A stretch of DNA of 64,000 nucleotides from Thamnidium elegans (taxonomy: Eukaryota; Mucoromycota; Mucoromycetes; Mucorales; Mucoraceae), in the NCBI GenBank assembly GCA_025201345.1, contig JAIXMG010000027.1:275501-339500 (forward strand), given 5' to 3'. The notes under the pieces were generated by a model. The model saw only the letters and a list, made by a program, of their open reading frames with translations, ran no database searches and was not told the DNA's origin. This document shows positions 52,594 to 63,281 of this stretch, piece after piece. The translations under genes were made by a program, and so were the position numbers. The first letter of the stretch is position 1, and each line of letters opens with the position of its first letter.

Positions 52594-53010
52594 TCACCTG
52601 TTCAGTATGACATTTGAAATGAAGTGGACAATGCTCAAATTACCATAGTCTTCTTTTAAAAAGCTTATAACTATTCTATATAAAATAAATATGATCCAAA
52701 CTATACTAGTCAACCAAATTAATAACTTTCGTTTATCGTATGCTTGCTGCTTTGGTTCTCTTCTTTTTTTAGCTGTTGCACGTTTTATTCGTCTCCTATT
52801 CTTTTCCTTTTCTTCTTCTTTCTCATCTTGAAACGACATGCCAAGTAAGGGTATATGTTTAGCACTGTTGTTCGTATTTCTACTAGCTGCTGCTGGTGCA
52901 ATTGAACTAGGTAAATGACGTCTCTGTCTTGAAGGTCTTTTACCCATTTCTAATCCTGATTCTTGCATTTTAGTATATGATACAGAAAAAAAAGAAAAAA
53001 CAAGTTCCAT
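52594..53010 (-). CDS. Unrecognised single-span membrane protein
   Basis: This is a single-exon frame of 138 residues from the first ATG (53010); a second Met at 52968 (MQESGLEMGKRPSRQRRH) is an alternative start. The N-terminal two-thirds are strongly basic and acidic (RRRIKRATAKKRREP, EEKEKN), followed by one transmembrane helix (LLIWLTSIVWIIFILYRIVI) and a short tail. The basic stretch before the helix suggests the N-terminus stays in the cytosol. No family is recognised. It lies upstream of, and in the same direction as, the small protein at 51965. Confidence 0.45.
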   Translation of the reverse strand: MELVFSFFSVSYTKMQESGLEMGKRPSRQRRHLPSSIAPAAASRNTNNSAKHIPLLGMSFQDEKEEEKEKNRRRIKRATAKKRREPKQQAYDKRKLLIWLTSIVWIIFILYRIVISFLKEDYGNLSIVHFISNVILNR

Positions 53011-53680
53011 TCCGCAGTGTGAACTAGGTAGATCCTTTTGTTTTATTAGCAGTTCATAACCCCGATATGCTGGCGTAAAAATTATTTATTTTTATTAGCC
53101 CCGAAAAAAAGTGTTTATGTACTCTCCAAAAAAGACTATAAATAAATTTTGACAGTAGATCCCTTTTTTTTGCTGTGTAGAAATTCTTGACCCAAAAAGT
53201 TTACAAACAAACTAAGCTTCTAGACCTCTTTCTTTTAGTGCACATACCCTTCGTCTTTTATCATCATTTTAATAATGTAAGGGGAATAGTATTAACGTCG
53301 TAATTAGTTTTTTTTTAACGCTCGGACATTTACATAAAAAAAACTGCACTCATGACGTTTATTATGTCAAATACATGTATATATTTAATTAGAAAGTGTG
53401 TATTTTTTATTTGTTGCAAAAAAAAAAGGAGAAGAGATAAAGAGTTACATACGTAAAAAAAAAAAGAAAGTAAGAAAGAAAGAAAGAGACATGAATAAAT
53501 AAAAGAGGCATAGAATGAATGTATTTTTTTTTTTTGATCAAAATGCGTAAATATATATATATATACAAAAAGTGGGGTTTACATAGTAAATTGGTATAAT
53601 CCTCATTATACGCGTGTTAATGGGCATAGTTTTTTTTTTTGGAGTTTTTGAGAATTGTGAATAAAAAAAAAGCAATATTA
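53011..53680. other. Intergenic
   Basis: A/T-rich with several A and T runs and an AT microsatellite near 53552-53566. No coding signal is visible. Confidence 0.5.
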
Positions 53681-53896
53681 TTACTTTAATAACGGACAGG
53701 TTGGACGTTTATGACCGTATTTTCCACACCAAGAACTAGAGAGATTACGTTAATAAAAAAAAATACATAGATATCATATAGAGTAGAATTACCATTGACC
53801 GCCTTGTAAGTTTAATGGCTTAATAAAAGACATATTAATCAAAGTAATGTTATTACTAGTATTTTGATTGATTAAAGTGGTATTACAGCAGCTCAT
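53681..53896 (-). CDS. CCHC zinc-knuckle microprotein (52 aa)
   Basis: Two exons: 53896-53793 and 53735-53681, joined by a canonical intron (GTAATT..CTCTAG). Splicing yields a C-terminal block QCSWCGKYGHKRPTCPLLK-stop, a perfect CX2CX4HX4C zinc knuckle whose first Cys codon is completed only by splicing. Upstream is MSCCNTTLINQN.., with a second Met at 53833 (MSFIKPLNLQGGQ) as a possible shorter start of 31 residues. Knuckles of this type bind single-stranded RNA or DNA, or proteins. A knuckle created exactly at a splice junction argues that the gene is real. No known family of this size is recalled. Confidence 0.6.
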
Positions 53897-54781
53897 ATAC
53901 AAGTTAATTTTTTTTATATTTTTATTTTTTTTAGTGTACAAAAAAGAAGTTACAAGAAGGAAGAAAAAAAAAAAGAAAAGATGTATGAAAATTATCATGT
54001 ATTTATATTAATAACAAGTTCAAGGAGAAAAAAAAAAAAAAAAAAAAAAAAAGGCCCTACAACAACTCTTTAAAGGCGTTGACACATATTAAAAAGTACC
54101 CATGACTCTTTATAGAAATCGCACGTCAAATGCTTGAAGTTTTTCTCATATCTAGTTTTAAACACTATAAATAAACTGCACTTTGTTGATCTTTTTTTCT
54201 CCATAAAAGACTAACTAATATGGCGTTGTTTTTTCAAGCCAGATATTTTTGTTATTGACAAAGGTCTGGACAACTCATCCTCATATAAACAACATTCCCC
54301 CTTTTTTTTTTCCTTTTGGCTTAACTTGATCTCTCTCTCTTTCTCTTTTTATCTATCTATCTATCTATCTTAAACACAACAGACCATTCCAAAATAACTC
54401 AAGTAAACTTTATTTTATATAATCCAATCCTTTTTTTTTTTTTTTTTTTTTTTTAAAGTTCTTGCAAGATATGTCGTATAGTTTACGTTTTATTTTTATC
54501 TTTTTTAAAAAAGGGGGTTGGGGTTGGGGGAGCTAAAAGAAAAAAAGTCTATTTAAAAAAAGAAAAAGACCATCCCCCCACAAACACACGCATACAAAAA
54601 CCCCCTTTGATCATGATAAAGCAAATGAAGCTTGTATGTTTATATATACATTTTACTTGATATAGAATAAAGATTGTTGAATATATTTCCTTTTTTTTTA
54701 CAGAAAAAAAAAAATAGAAAGAGTTCCCTTTATTTTATTTTTCCTTGCAAAAAGTTTTATTAAATATATGTGCTGGTTGAC
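53897..54781. other. Intergenic upstream of the zinc-knuckle gene
   Basis: It contains poly(A) (54030-54051), poly(T) (54431-54454) and an (ATCT)n microsatellite (about 54349-54370), plus a G-rich GGGGTTGGGG patch near 54514. No gene is visible on either strand. Confidence 0.5.
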
Positions 54782-55175
54782 TTAGATGTTCAACTTGGTG
54801 TGACGCCAGTTACGTCTCTTGGCGTTCCAACTATTATCATTAAAAATTGTATACGTTAGTTTATCGGCATATAATATATTTTCGTAGTAAGCAGTATTTT
54901 ACCGAATCTTGGTGTCAGTCTTAAGACGGAACCAGTGAGGCAAAGGACGGTTTTGCTTCTTGGCCTTGCCAAGCTTAACCTTGGTGATGAAAGTCTTTTG
55001 AGAAGGCTTTAATTAGAGAAAAAAAAAAAAAAAGGTTAGATTCATTTCCAAAATCTCTATTTTTCGTAAAAAAAAAAATCAATCCATTGTATTTTGTAGT
55101 TGTCTTATTTTTTTAAAAAAAAAAATCAATCCATCCTTTTTACAACTATTTTCCCTCTCTCTTATTTTTAACCAT
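54782..55175 (-). CDS. RPL39: 60S ribosomal protein eL39
   Basis: eL39 is a 51-residue lining protein of the ribosome exit tunnel. Exons: ATG alone (55175-55173), then [22 protein letters not shown] and [12 protein letters not shown] (about 55017-54902), then [19 protein letters not shown] ending at 54782. The match to the family is essentially complete. The first coding exon holds just the start codon, with the intron donor GTTAAA directly after it; that donor is weaker than the GTAAGT-type donors elsewhere but is the only ATG-GT in the region. The leader intron contains two near-copies of TGGATTGATTTTTTTTTTT. Confidence 0.95.
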
Positions 55176-55405
55176 GATCCGTGATTCATTTTTTAGTAGT
55201 AATCTTACCATTTCGACAGGCGATGTATGCGAGAAGAGGAGGAATCAATACAATTGTAGCTTCCATTTGACCATATTCATTCCCATTTGTCCCCGCTCCC
55301 CCCCAGCAGAACAAAAAAAAAGAGTAATCTTTTTTTTTAAAAAAATTAGAATCGTCCGGACGAATACTATACTATGTTCGGCCCGGATATTTTTATTTTA
55401 TTTTT

Positions 55406-57748
55406 TTAGCAAAGATTATTCAATAATCCAATTGTAACTAGAATCAAAAATGTTTTAACACGGGTATCATTTAAAAATAAAATCACTCTATTCGCTTTCT
55501 TTTCACTTGCAATAGAAGTGTCCCAAATTTCTTCTTCTTCTTCTTCTTTAGCAGCATGCGAACTCGCAGTTCCAGCAGTGGGTAAAAGCGGAACAGGTTG
55601 ATAATCCGCTGATGCTGGTACATGCGTACTAGACTTATTAAGTAGTAACTTACATATCCACCCCGAAACTTCCTGTGTTGATTGACTTGTGTAGTAGCAA
55701 ACAAACACGAATAAACAACTTGAAACGGCCAAGTTCAACCACCACCACACCCACGTCTCATCCAGACCTGCCAACGGCGGCAACACCACCAACAGACCTT
55801 TCGTATCTGCCGCCAGCCACATATGAAACTGTCCAATAAATGTTTCCAACGAGATCTTTCCAATAAACGCAAAGAACTCAGAATGCGTATTTCGAAGCCA
55901 CGTAGTCGCGTTACGAAGCGCGATAAAAGCAAGGATAGGGATCCAAGAGATATACGGGTGCGAAACGTTGTAAACAAACTTTGAGTCGCGCGAGAGCTCG
56001 AACCAGAAATACCAAACCAAACCAAAAGCCGAGACTACAAAACTAGTGTACTTTACTGTGTGCCAGCGTGCATGGTCTGTCAGCTTGTGCTCCGAAATTT
56101 TAATAAACGCGAATGCACATAGCATACCAATGTAAACAATATAAGCATCTAAAGCTAACCGAAACCGCCACTCGGCAGCATTCCATTGCACATTGAAACA
56201 CATCTTTAATACCGCAAACACCCATTCTAGAACGCCTGGCAACTGGATCAAGCAAGTGGTCAAAACACAAGCCAGCGCCAGCTTCAGCAGCATGAACCAG
56301 ACCGTCTTATTCCACCCGTGACCAGCATACATCACCAGCCAAATCACCAGAAACCAAAAGGATACCAGCGGCGTGAAGTAATACGAGAGGTAATCGGTGT
56401 CCATAAAATACTGCAGCACAAACGTCAACAGGTTCAATCTCACCATGACATTGAGCACACGCGCGATACTGAAATCCGCCTTTTTATAAAAGTAGGAAAA
56501 GTGCCCGTATCCGGTTTGAAATAAATAGGCAGCTACCAAGACACGCACCGCGTTGTAGATGCCGGAGGTACCAGACGCGCCGCAGAAATGGTACACTAGA
56601 ATAATTAATTGCATCCACCCTTTCCACTCATCCGTTTGGTTTCGATTCAGGAAGCCCAGATCGCCGCCTTCCTTTTTGTTGTGGTCCAATTTGATCATCC
56701 CTAGCACTGCTGTGCCCATGAGCAACCCGATAAACACAGCTGCATCAAAATGTTTATGGATCTTGCCAAACAGTTGTGTGCGATCGCCTAAATACATGTA
56801 CACCACACACAGCCCAAACACAAATAATGCATGTAATACTGCATCGCTTGGAAAATAGTATTTGGTTATTCCTGATTGAACCAAGTAATACCCAACAGGT
56901 ACCCAGCCCAAGAAAAAAACCGCCAGCGCTAATTGATACCAGCGCGCAGAACTGTAGCTGTAGCAGCACGTTGTATCCATCGGGAACTTTTTATCCAGTT
57001 GATCATTGCACCTGTAGTTCAAAGCGATCTGTGTTTGGATGGCAGTTACTGTCGAATTAAAATGAAGTCCATCTTCCGTCATATTTGAAGCTAGCGCACT
57101 GACTTGGTTCCAAACAAACGCAACTGCTACCGGCGTCTTTGGCTCCCTGGTTAGCTCATCTTGTTTTTGCTTCAAGTACAAGTTCATCTTTTCAATCTTT
57201 TCTGGTGTCATTGTATCCGCTCTGACCTTCGACAACCTGTCATACGTCGGCACTTCCACGGGCCCCAATACCACTGCATCCGCAACATCCTTATCCACCG
57301 CCCTAAATACCTTATCAATACCTTCTTTCCACATTTCAAAATAACTCTCGCCTAAATAATGCATGTGCCACGCACCGCTTTCAATCACCAGCAGGCTTGG
57401 TTTCACTAGCGGGGACTGGCCGTTCAGTAACTCCACGGTAGCTGTCGTGTTTAAATAAGGGTCCCACCAGAACTCAAACTCTAGCCCGTCTAGCACGTAT
57501 TTTCGGTTGACGTGAGGCTCACCCTGCAAACTAATTTTAGGTTTCATTAAAGAAACTGTAGCTAGAAACTGCTGACGAGCAATAGAGTCGCCGATATAGA
57601 GAATACGTGAGTGACCAAGACAAGTCGAAAGTTGCTGAGGTTGGTACGTGTGCAACATACATAGGGACGGTTGCCATCGGCTGTATGATTCATCTATCCA
57701 TTGACCTCTTTCAAGTAAACTAGAGCATCTGTTTCGATCTGTGGGGTC

Positions 57749-57781
<33 letters not shown>

Positions 57782-57921
57782 TTAGTTTCAGTTCTTTTTA
57801 TATAAGAGTATAAAAAATAATAAAAAGTCATACAGAGTATAAAACGACCGAGAGCCCCAAGTATAATAAATGTAAAGGTTACAATAAACCCAAGTTTAAT
57901 TGAATCTGATGAGGCTCCCAT
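55406..57921 (-). CDS. CAS1: CAS1/CASD1-type polysaccharide O-acetyltransferase
   Basis: This multi-span enzyme acetylates cell-surface glycans in the Golgi; Cas1 does so on Cryptococcus capsule and CASD1 on animal sialic acid. Exon 1 (57921 to about 57836) gives an anchor helix MGASSDSIKLGFIVTFTFII; a poly(T/A)-filled intron follows. Exon 2 starts with DRNRCSSLLERGQW, then the SGNH hydrolase block RILYIGDSIARQQF (catalytic Ser), with DGLHFN giving Asp/His later. From about residue 270 come roughly a dozen membrane helices, among them VVLPPLAGLDETWVWWWL. The C-terminus has an acidic KEEEEEEIWD run and a final helix. Length is about 790 residues. The acceptor polysaccharide is unknown; in Mucoromycota a glucuronic-acid polymer is plausible. 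Confidence 0.9.
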
Positions 57922-58207
57922 TGTATTTTTTAAAAAAAAAGAGGGACTTTTTTTGGATTTCTTACTCCCTTTGCAGATCCTCATTTGTACGCTCTTTTTG
58001 GAACTCAGGGGCTAGCTTTACTAGAATGACTTCATGGTATTAAAGGTCCTCTTTTTTAGTCACCATAAACCAATAGAACAAAACGTTTTGCTTCTATATA
58101 TAGTTATTTCTGTGACAGCTTGCGAAAAAAAAAAAGAGAGAGAGCTCGTTTTTTCTTTCTTTTCTTCCTTTTACTTTTAAATAGCCTCTTTTTTTGTAAA
58201 CTAAATT
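57922..58207. promoter_or_regulatory. Divergent promoter, CAS1 / mitochondrial carrier
   Basis: This 286-bp gap drives two genes in opposite directions. A CCAAT pentamer at about 58069-58073 is a candidate HAP-complex site. Otherwise only T-rich sequence is seen. Confidence 0.4.
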
Positions 58208-59499
58208 ATGAACCAACATTGGATAATTCCTTCTGCACATGGTGACTCAAACGGTATAGACCCACCTTATTTCGATGTAAGTATTTATTTCTTTTTTACG
58301 CAGCAATAAAAGTTAAACTAGTATATTTAGGCTATTGTAGCAGGTGGTTTAGGTGGTTCATTAGCAGATTGTTTAATGCACAGGTAAATTTTAAAAATCA
58401 GGAACACACACACACACGAAAAAAAAAAAGTATACTTAAAGTCTCCTTTATTTACCAGTGTGGACACAGTAAAGACTCGTTTACAAGGTCAACCACTTCA
58501 CAGAAGCACGATAAAGTACACCAACATGGTACAAGCTTACAAGTTAATATACAAGGAAGAAGGAATAGTGAGAGGATTATATTCTGGTATTACACCTGCT
58601 ATGCTTGGCTCAGGTAAAAAAAACACACGCACACACAGAAAAAAAAAAGGGAAGGGATAATAACCACTCTGTGTAGTTCCGGGTACAGCGTTATATTTTG
58701 GCATTTACGAATTCACGAAACGAAATTTAACGGCAAATAGTATACCAGACGTGGTAGCACATTTAGCCGCAGGCTCGCTAGGTGATTTAGCAGCGTCGAT
58801 CGTTTACGTGCCTTCAGAGGTGTTAAAGACTAGAATGCAGTTACAAGGTAGATACAACAATCCTCATTTTGTAAGTGGATATAATTATAAAAGTACCTGG
58901 CACGCCGCCAAAACCGTAAGTTATTATATTATTAGGGGGGGGGGGAGAGAGAGAAGAACTTTTTTTTTTATATACTAAAATGGGGGTCAAAAAATTAGAT
59001 TGTTAAATATGATGGATTTGGCGCGCTATTTCACGGATTTAGAGCGACAATTTTACGCGACGTCCCCTACTCTGCACTACAATTCGCATTTTACGAGCAA
59101 TTCAAGAAATTCGCCAAGACCAACCTAGTAGAGCCCGGCCAAAAGTTGCCACTGGGTATAGATTTATTGACGGGTTCTTTTGCAGGTGGCATCGCAGGCG
59201 CTGTCACAACACCCTTAGACGTCGTCAAGACCTTACTACAGACACAGCCCACAGACAAAAAATCAACAAAGGACCTAATCACAAAGCATTACAGTGGTAT
59301 TATAGAGGGGCTTATTTGGAATTACAAAAACCAAGGTTTGGCCGGTTTGTTTCGTGGTATTGGACCGCGTGTGTTTTGGACAAGTCTTCAGAGTGCGGTC
59401 ATGTTTGTTATCTATGAACAGGTGTTGCATTTGGAGGAAGCGATGCGTGAAAGGCAGGAGTGGCCACCTCAACAAGTGGTTAAAAAGTATATACTGTAA
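58208..59499 (+). CDS. MME1: Mitochondrial carrier of the Mme1 (YMR166C) type
   Basis: Mme1 is an inner-membrane carrier implicated in magnesium export from yeast mitochondria. Five exons give about 330 residues with three repeats. The PX[DE]XX[KR]-type motifs are [12 protein letters not shown] (repeat 1, His replacing Pro as in Mme1 itself), [15 protein letters not shown] and [13 protein letters not shown]. Blocks [30 protein letters not shown] and [15 protein letters not shown] match Mme1 over essentially the whole length. The ATG at 58208 ([12 protein letters not shown]) precedes an exon of 23 codons. It is divergent from CAS1. Confidence 0.9.
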
Positions 59500-59800
59500 T
59501 AAAATAAACCCTTCCCCACCTTTTTTTGTATGCTCTCAGGTGAGTTTTATTTTTATTCTACTTTAGTCTATTTAACGGGGGGGAAAAAAAGGTACTATAT
59601 TATACAGGTGGGTACAGAGTTTTTATTATGACGCTTTTTGCTTCATGCAAAAAGAAACTACTGCTTTTTTTATTTGCCGATTTTTTTTTATAGTGTACGG
59701 ACTTTTAACAAAACAACTGTTCTTTCTTTTTTTCTTTTTTCTTTTTTTTCCCTTTCTCTCTTCTATCTTCTTTTTACTTTTTTACGTGCGATATATAAAA
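59500..59800. other. Promoter region of the F-box gene
   Basis: T-rich and C/T-rich leader before the ATG at 59801; no other signal. Confidence 0.5.
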
Positions 59801-61051
59801 ATGTTTACATTCCAGAAAATTCCAGTTGAAATTCATTACAAAGTGCTTGAACTATTACCAAAAGAAAGTATCTTTGAATGCATGTTAGTTAGCAAACACT
59901 GGTCCGCACTTGCAATTCCTGCTTATTACAATACAATGTATCTCAGTGGCCCAAACATAGAGTTTTTAAACTCAAAATTACTCCTGGACGATAAATATCA
60001 GGATCAACAGTTTACATATGGTTCACTTGTGAAATCCTTAATAAGTCCAGAGTTCCATTGTTCTGTACACCCAAAATTTTATCATTACAATAGTGAATAC
60101 GAAGATATAGATGACGAAGAAGAAGAAGAAGATGAATACTTTTTACAAACTGAACAACAACAACAACAAGACGATGACACCTCCACTAGTGACTTGGATG
60201 GAGAAAGTTTTGCTCTCATACCTGTATTTAACTCCAAAAACTTTTTAAAACTATTATCGTACATGCCAAACTTAAAGAAACTCGATCTATTTACTAGTGC
60301 ATATTATGAATTCTACATGACCATCTTGGCCAGTCAAGGTAACAAGTATTTACGGTGTATTGAAGATATTTCTATTCATGCCGCATACCATGAGCTTCAT
60401 TTTACTGTTTGTTATCAATTCCGACATACCCTAACCCATTTAGAAGTCTACTTTGCAACCTACTGCGTTAATCATCTGTTTGGTGATCCACTTTACTTTT
60501 TACCCCATTTTAAGCACCTTACCAATATAACCCTTAAGAATTTTGAAAGGCGAGATTTGACCTTGTTTGATATACTAGGTATCTGTCCACACTTGACGGT
60601 TTTGGATTTCGATAGTAATTTTGATGTTTCTGATCAGATTGTCAATTTATCCTTTAAAAACATGCTAGCAGACAATATGATTGATATACGACCTAATGTA
60701 ATATTACACTCACATCTACAGGTATTGGATTTAACTTTACCTAAGCTCTCCAATGGTTATATCCGGTATCTGACACATTACACAGATATGAAACAATTGC
60801 ATACGTTATCTATTACATTATTTGATTCTCATTTTGATGACTGGATAAAATTAAATTCAGTAGATACAGTAACTGACTTTATCGGGCGGTTAAGCAAAGT
60901 AACTCATTTGCAGTTTTGTACGAGGTTTGTATCAAGAGATGGGTCCTTAGATGAACTGGTCGAAGCCAATTGCTTTCAAGAATTTTTAGACGCTGTACAA
61001 GTTTCTCAACCTGTTTATTACGAAACATATTCAAATCAGCTTACATATTAG
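59801..61051 (+). CDS. F-box protein with LRR-like repeats
   Basis: This is a single-exon protein of 416 residues. The start at 59801 (MFTFQKIPVEIHYKVLELLP) begins directly with an F-box (residues ~5-45, ending SKHWSALAIPAYYNTM); in-frame Met codons further upstream would only add a Phe/Leu-rich leader. An acidic run (DDEEEEEDEYF) and a poly-Gln tract (QQQQQ) interrupt residues ~100-125. After that come loose leucine-rich repeats (LKKLDLFTS, HLTVLDFDS, LQVLDLTLPKLS). It is probably an SCF substrate receptor; its target is unknown. Fungi of this type carry many such genes. Confidence 0.75.
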   Translation: MFTFQKIPVEIHYKVLELLPKESIFECMLVSKHWSALAIPAYYNTMYLSGPNIEFLNSKLLLDDKYQDQQFTYGSLVKSLISPEFHCSVHPKFYHYNSEYEDIDDEEEEEDEYFLQTEQQQQQDDDTSTSDLDGESFALIPVFNSKNFLKLLSYMPNLKKLDLFTSAYYEFYMTILASQGNKYLRCIEDISIHAAYHELHFTVCYQFRHTLTHLEVYFATYCVNHLFGDPLYFLPHFKHLTNITLKNFERRDLTLFDILGICPHLTVLDFDSNFDVSDQIVNLSFKNMLADNMIDIRPNVILHSHLQVLDLTLPKLSNGYIRYLTHYTDMKQLHTLSITLFDSHFDDWIKLNSVDTVTDFIGRLSKVTHLQFCTRFVSRDGSLDELVEANCFQEFLDAVQVSQPVYYETYSNQLTY

Positions 61052-63281
61052 TTGGGGTGTGTGTATATATATAAAGTAACAAATAATGATAATACAGTTT
61101 TAATTTCAATTCATATCCAACTAAAAATAAGGAGAAAAAAAGACTAAAAAAAAAAAGTTATCCGAGGAATTTTGGGTCTGTTTTCTTTTAGTTACTAAAC
61201 TAGTCAGCCATAATCTCAATTCATTTATGGTATTAAGTTTATCTTTAGCTTTTTTTTTTTTTTAAAAAAAAGGGGGTATCATATGCAAGTAACATATATA
61301 CATTGTCAGTTGCCTAAAAAAAACTCCTTGGTTTTATTTTATTAAAAGTATTGGTATTTTAGCTTAAACCTATCTAAAAAGCGTATTGTGTATTAGTAAC
61401 TACGCAATGAAATTCGTTTAGCGTAAAACGATTACGTAAAAAAAAGTCTGTGCTCTACATACTAAACTATATATATATATATAAGATTTATATATCTACA
61501 GACATGTTTAATTTATGTCCGAGTCTTGTACCTATTAAATGTTTCACTCAAGTATGCAAGAAACTGATGGCCGATTTAAGAGACCTGTACGTGCTTTCTC
61601 AGTAAGTATATTAAAAGACACTGAATTATTATGCTGGTAATATGCCTCTATTCGTATTCTTAGTATATATACTATCTACTTCTTCGCCATCTGCATGCAC
61701 TAATATAACCATTTAATAGAATCCAAGTTTTAATGCAAATTTCTTTTTTTGCATAATTTTTCTCTGCCCTTCCCCCCGCTCAGTTCTAATATGTAGGAAT
61801 TCTATTTTACTGCAACTTATTTTTGGAATAAAATATTCCTTGAATGTTTCTATACATTCACATGAGCCATTTTTATGAACTATCTTTTGAGAAAATGTTA
61901 TAAACAATAGAAATGAAGTTGATTATAGTAAACTCATCAAATACTTGTAATTCAATAAAAAAAAACATGGATTTTTTTTTAGATTGTAGCGTTCTTATGA
62001 CAACAGGATTCACACATGTATAATAAAAATAATGTAACTAATGTATAAATACGAGTATATGAAACAAATATACAATATGTCGTCTTTGTTTATTCTTATA
62101 CACTAATGCAGGCATTGATTTCATTCTAGTTTAGTCGCTACTTTGTGAATAAGTATCAGAGCACGTGTTTATTCAAGATTGGCCATTATTGTGTGAAATC
62201 AGCGCTTTTTAAGACATTGAACGATTATCGGGATGATTGAGGTTTTATGAAGGTGTATAAATGAAAAGGAATAAATTGATGCCATTTTATTAATGGGGGT
62301 GAATGAGGAAATAAAATAATCCTGTTATTTTTATGAACTAATATAGTATATAGTTTATGATGTGAGTATGATGATAGGATGGTAGAGGGGGGATATTAAC
62401 TATTTGTATAAGTGCAATAAATTATTCTTAGCATTTTTTACGATCGTATTATTTGCTGTAGAAATCGAACTGCTTAATTTATTGGCAGAAGAAAGTTAGA
62501 CCCAATTCACTGTTGCTGACGAGTAAATACTGCTGTAAAACCCTTGTACCGTAGACCTCTATAGTAAATACGAGGAGCATTTTTGAAACTTGATGTCACT
62601 TGTCTTAAACTTGATATACTGATGTGTAAAGGATTTAATTTGAAGCCTTGAAACTTTTTCAACTTTTTGATTTCATCACATAGATTTTAAAGCTTATCAT
62701 TGGAACCATCCGATTTTTCATATATAGTACATGGCATACGATTTTTGTATCCAGAAAATTCATCAGGAGCGGCTGTACAATTCGCACGTCTACGAATATT
62801 ACCCAACGGTTGTCCGGGTGTTTGTTCTCTTGGTAACAATAGTAATGAGATCAATAATTTAATATCAGCTACATGCAAACCCCCTTTTTTATTTCTCCCG
62901 CAACGGGGAACTTTTTTTTTTGAAAACATCAATAGTCTTATGATCTAAACTTTAAAAGCTTGGGAAAAAAAAATGAACCTTTTTTGTGTTTCATACGGAA
63001 ATAGTAAATAAACATCAGCTTTATTTACGTATAAAAAAGCCCACTGATTAAGGTTTCTGGCAATACCTTCGTTTAATACGCGACTTTGTTAATTGAAGCT
63101 AAACCTTTTTCTTTAATGATTTTGACAGACATTCTTTTATTTTCCCACAAAAAAAGATCATCCGTGGGAAACGGAAAAAAAAAAAAAAAAAGTGACTTTT
63201 AAAAAATGGTGATGCTGGGGATAACCTAAAAAAAAAAAACAAATAAAAAAACACTTCATTCTTACACTGTATATAAAATAA
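61052..63281. other. Intergenic 2.2 kb between F-box gene and threonine aldolase
   Basis: No confident gene. A frame open on both strands at about 62690-62950 is richer in G/C than its surroundings and may be a coding remnant. At 61504 a short open frame of 33 codons (MFNLCPSLVPIKCFT) ends at a splice-like donor and could belong to a micro-gene of 45 residues; support is weak. The rest is AT-rich with poly(A) and poly(T) runs. Confidence 0.5.

Noticed and set aside
54349..54370. (ATCT)n microsatellite considered as a functional repeat
   Set aside because: Simple sequence slippage of ordinary length; recorded only as part of the intergenic entry.
56318..57355. Several open frames antisense to CAS1
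   Set aside because: Shadows of a long, relatively G/C-rich coding exon; no motifs.
61504..61703. Possible 45-residue two-exon micro-gene
   Set aside because: A GT..AG pair joins the frame, but there is no domain, the product is tiny and composition is background-like.
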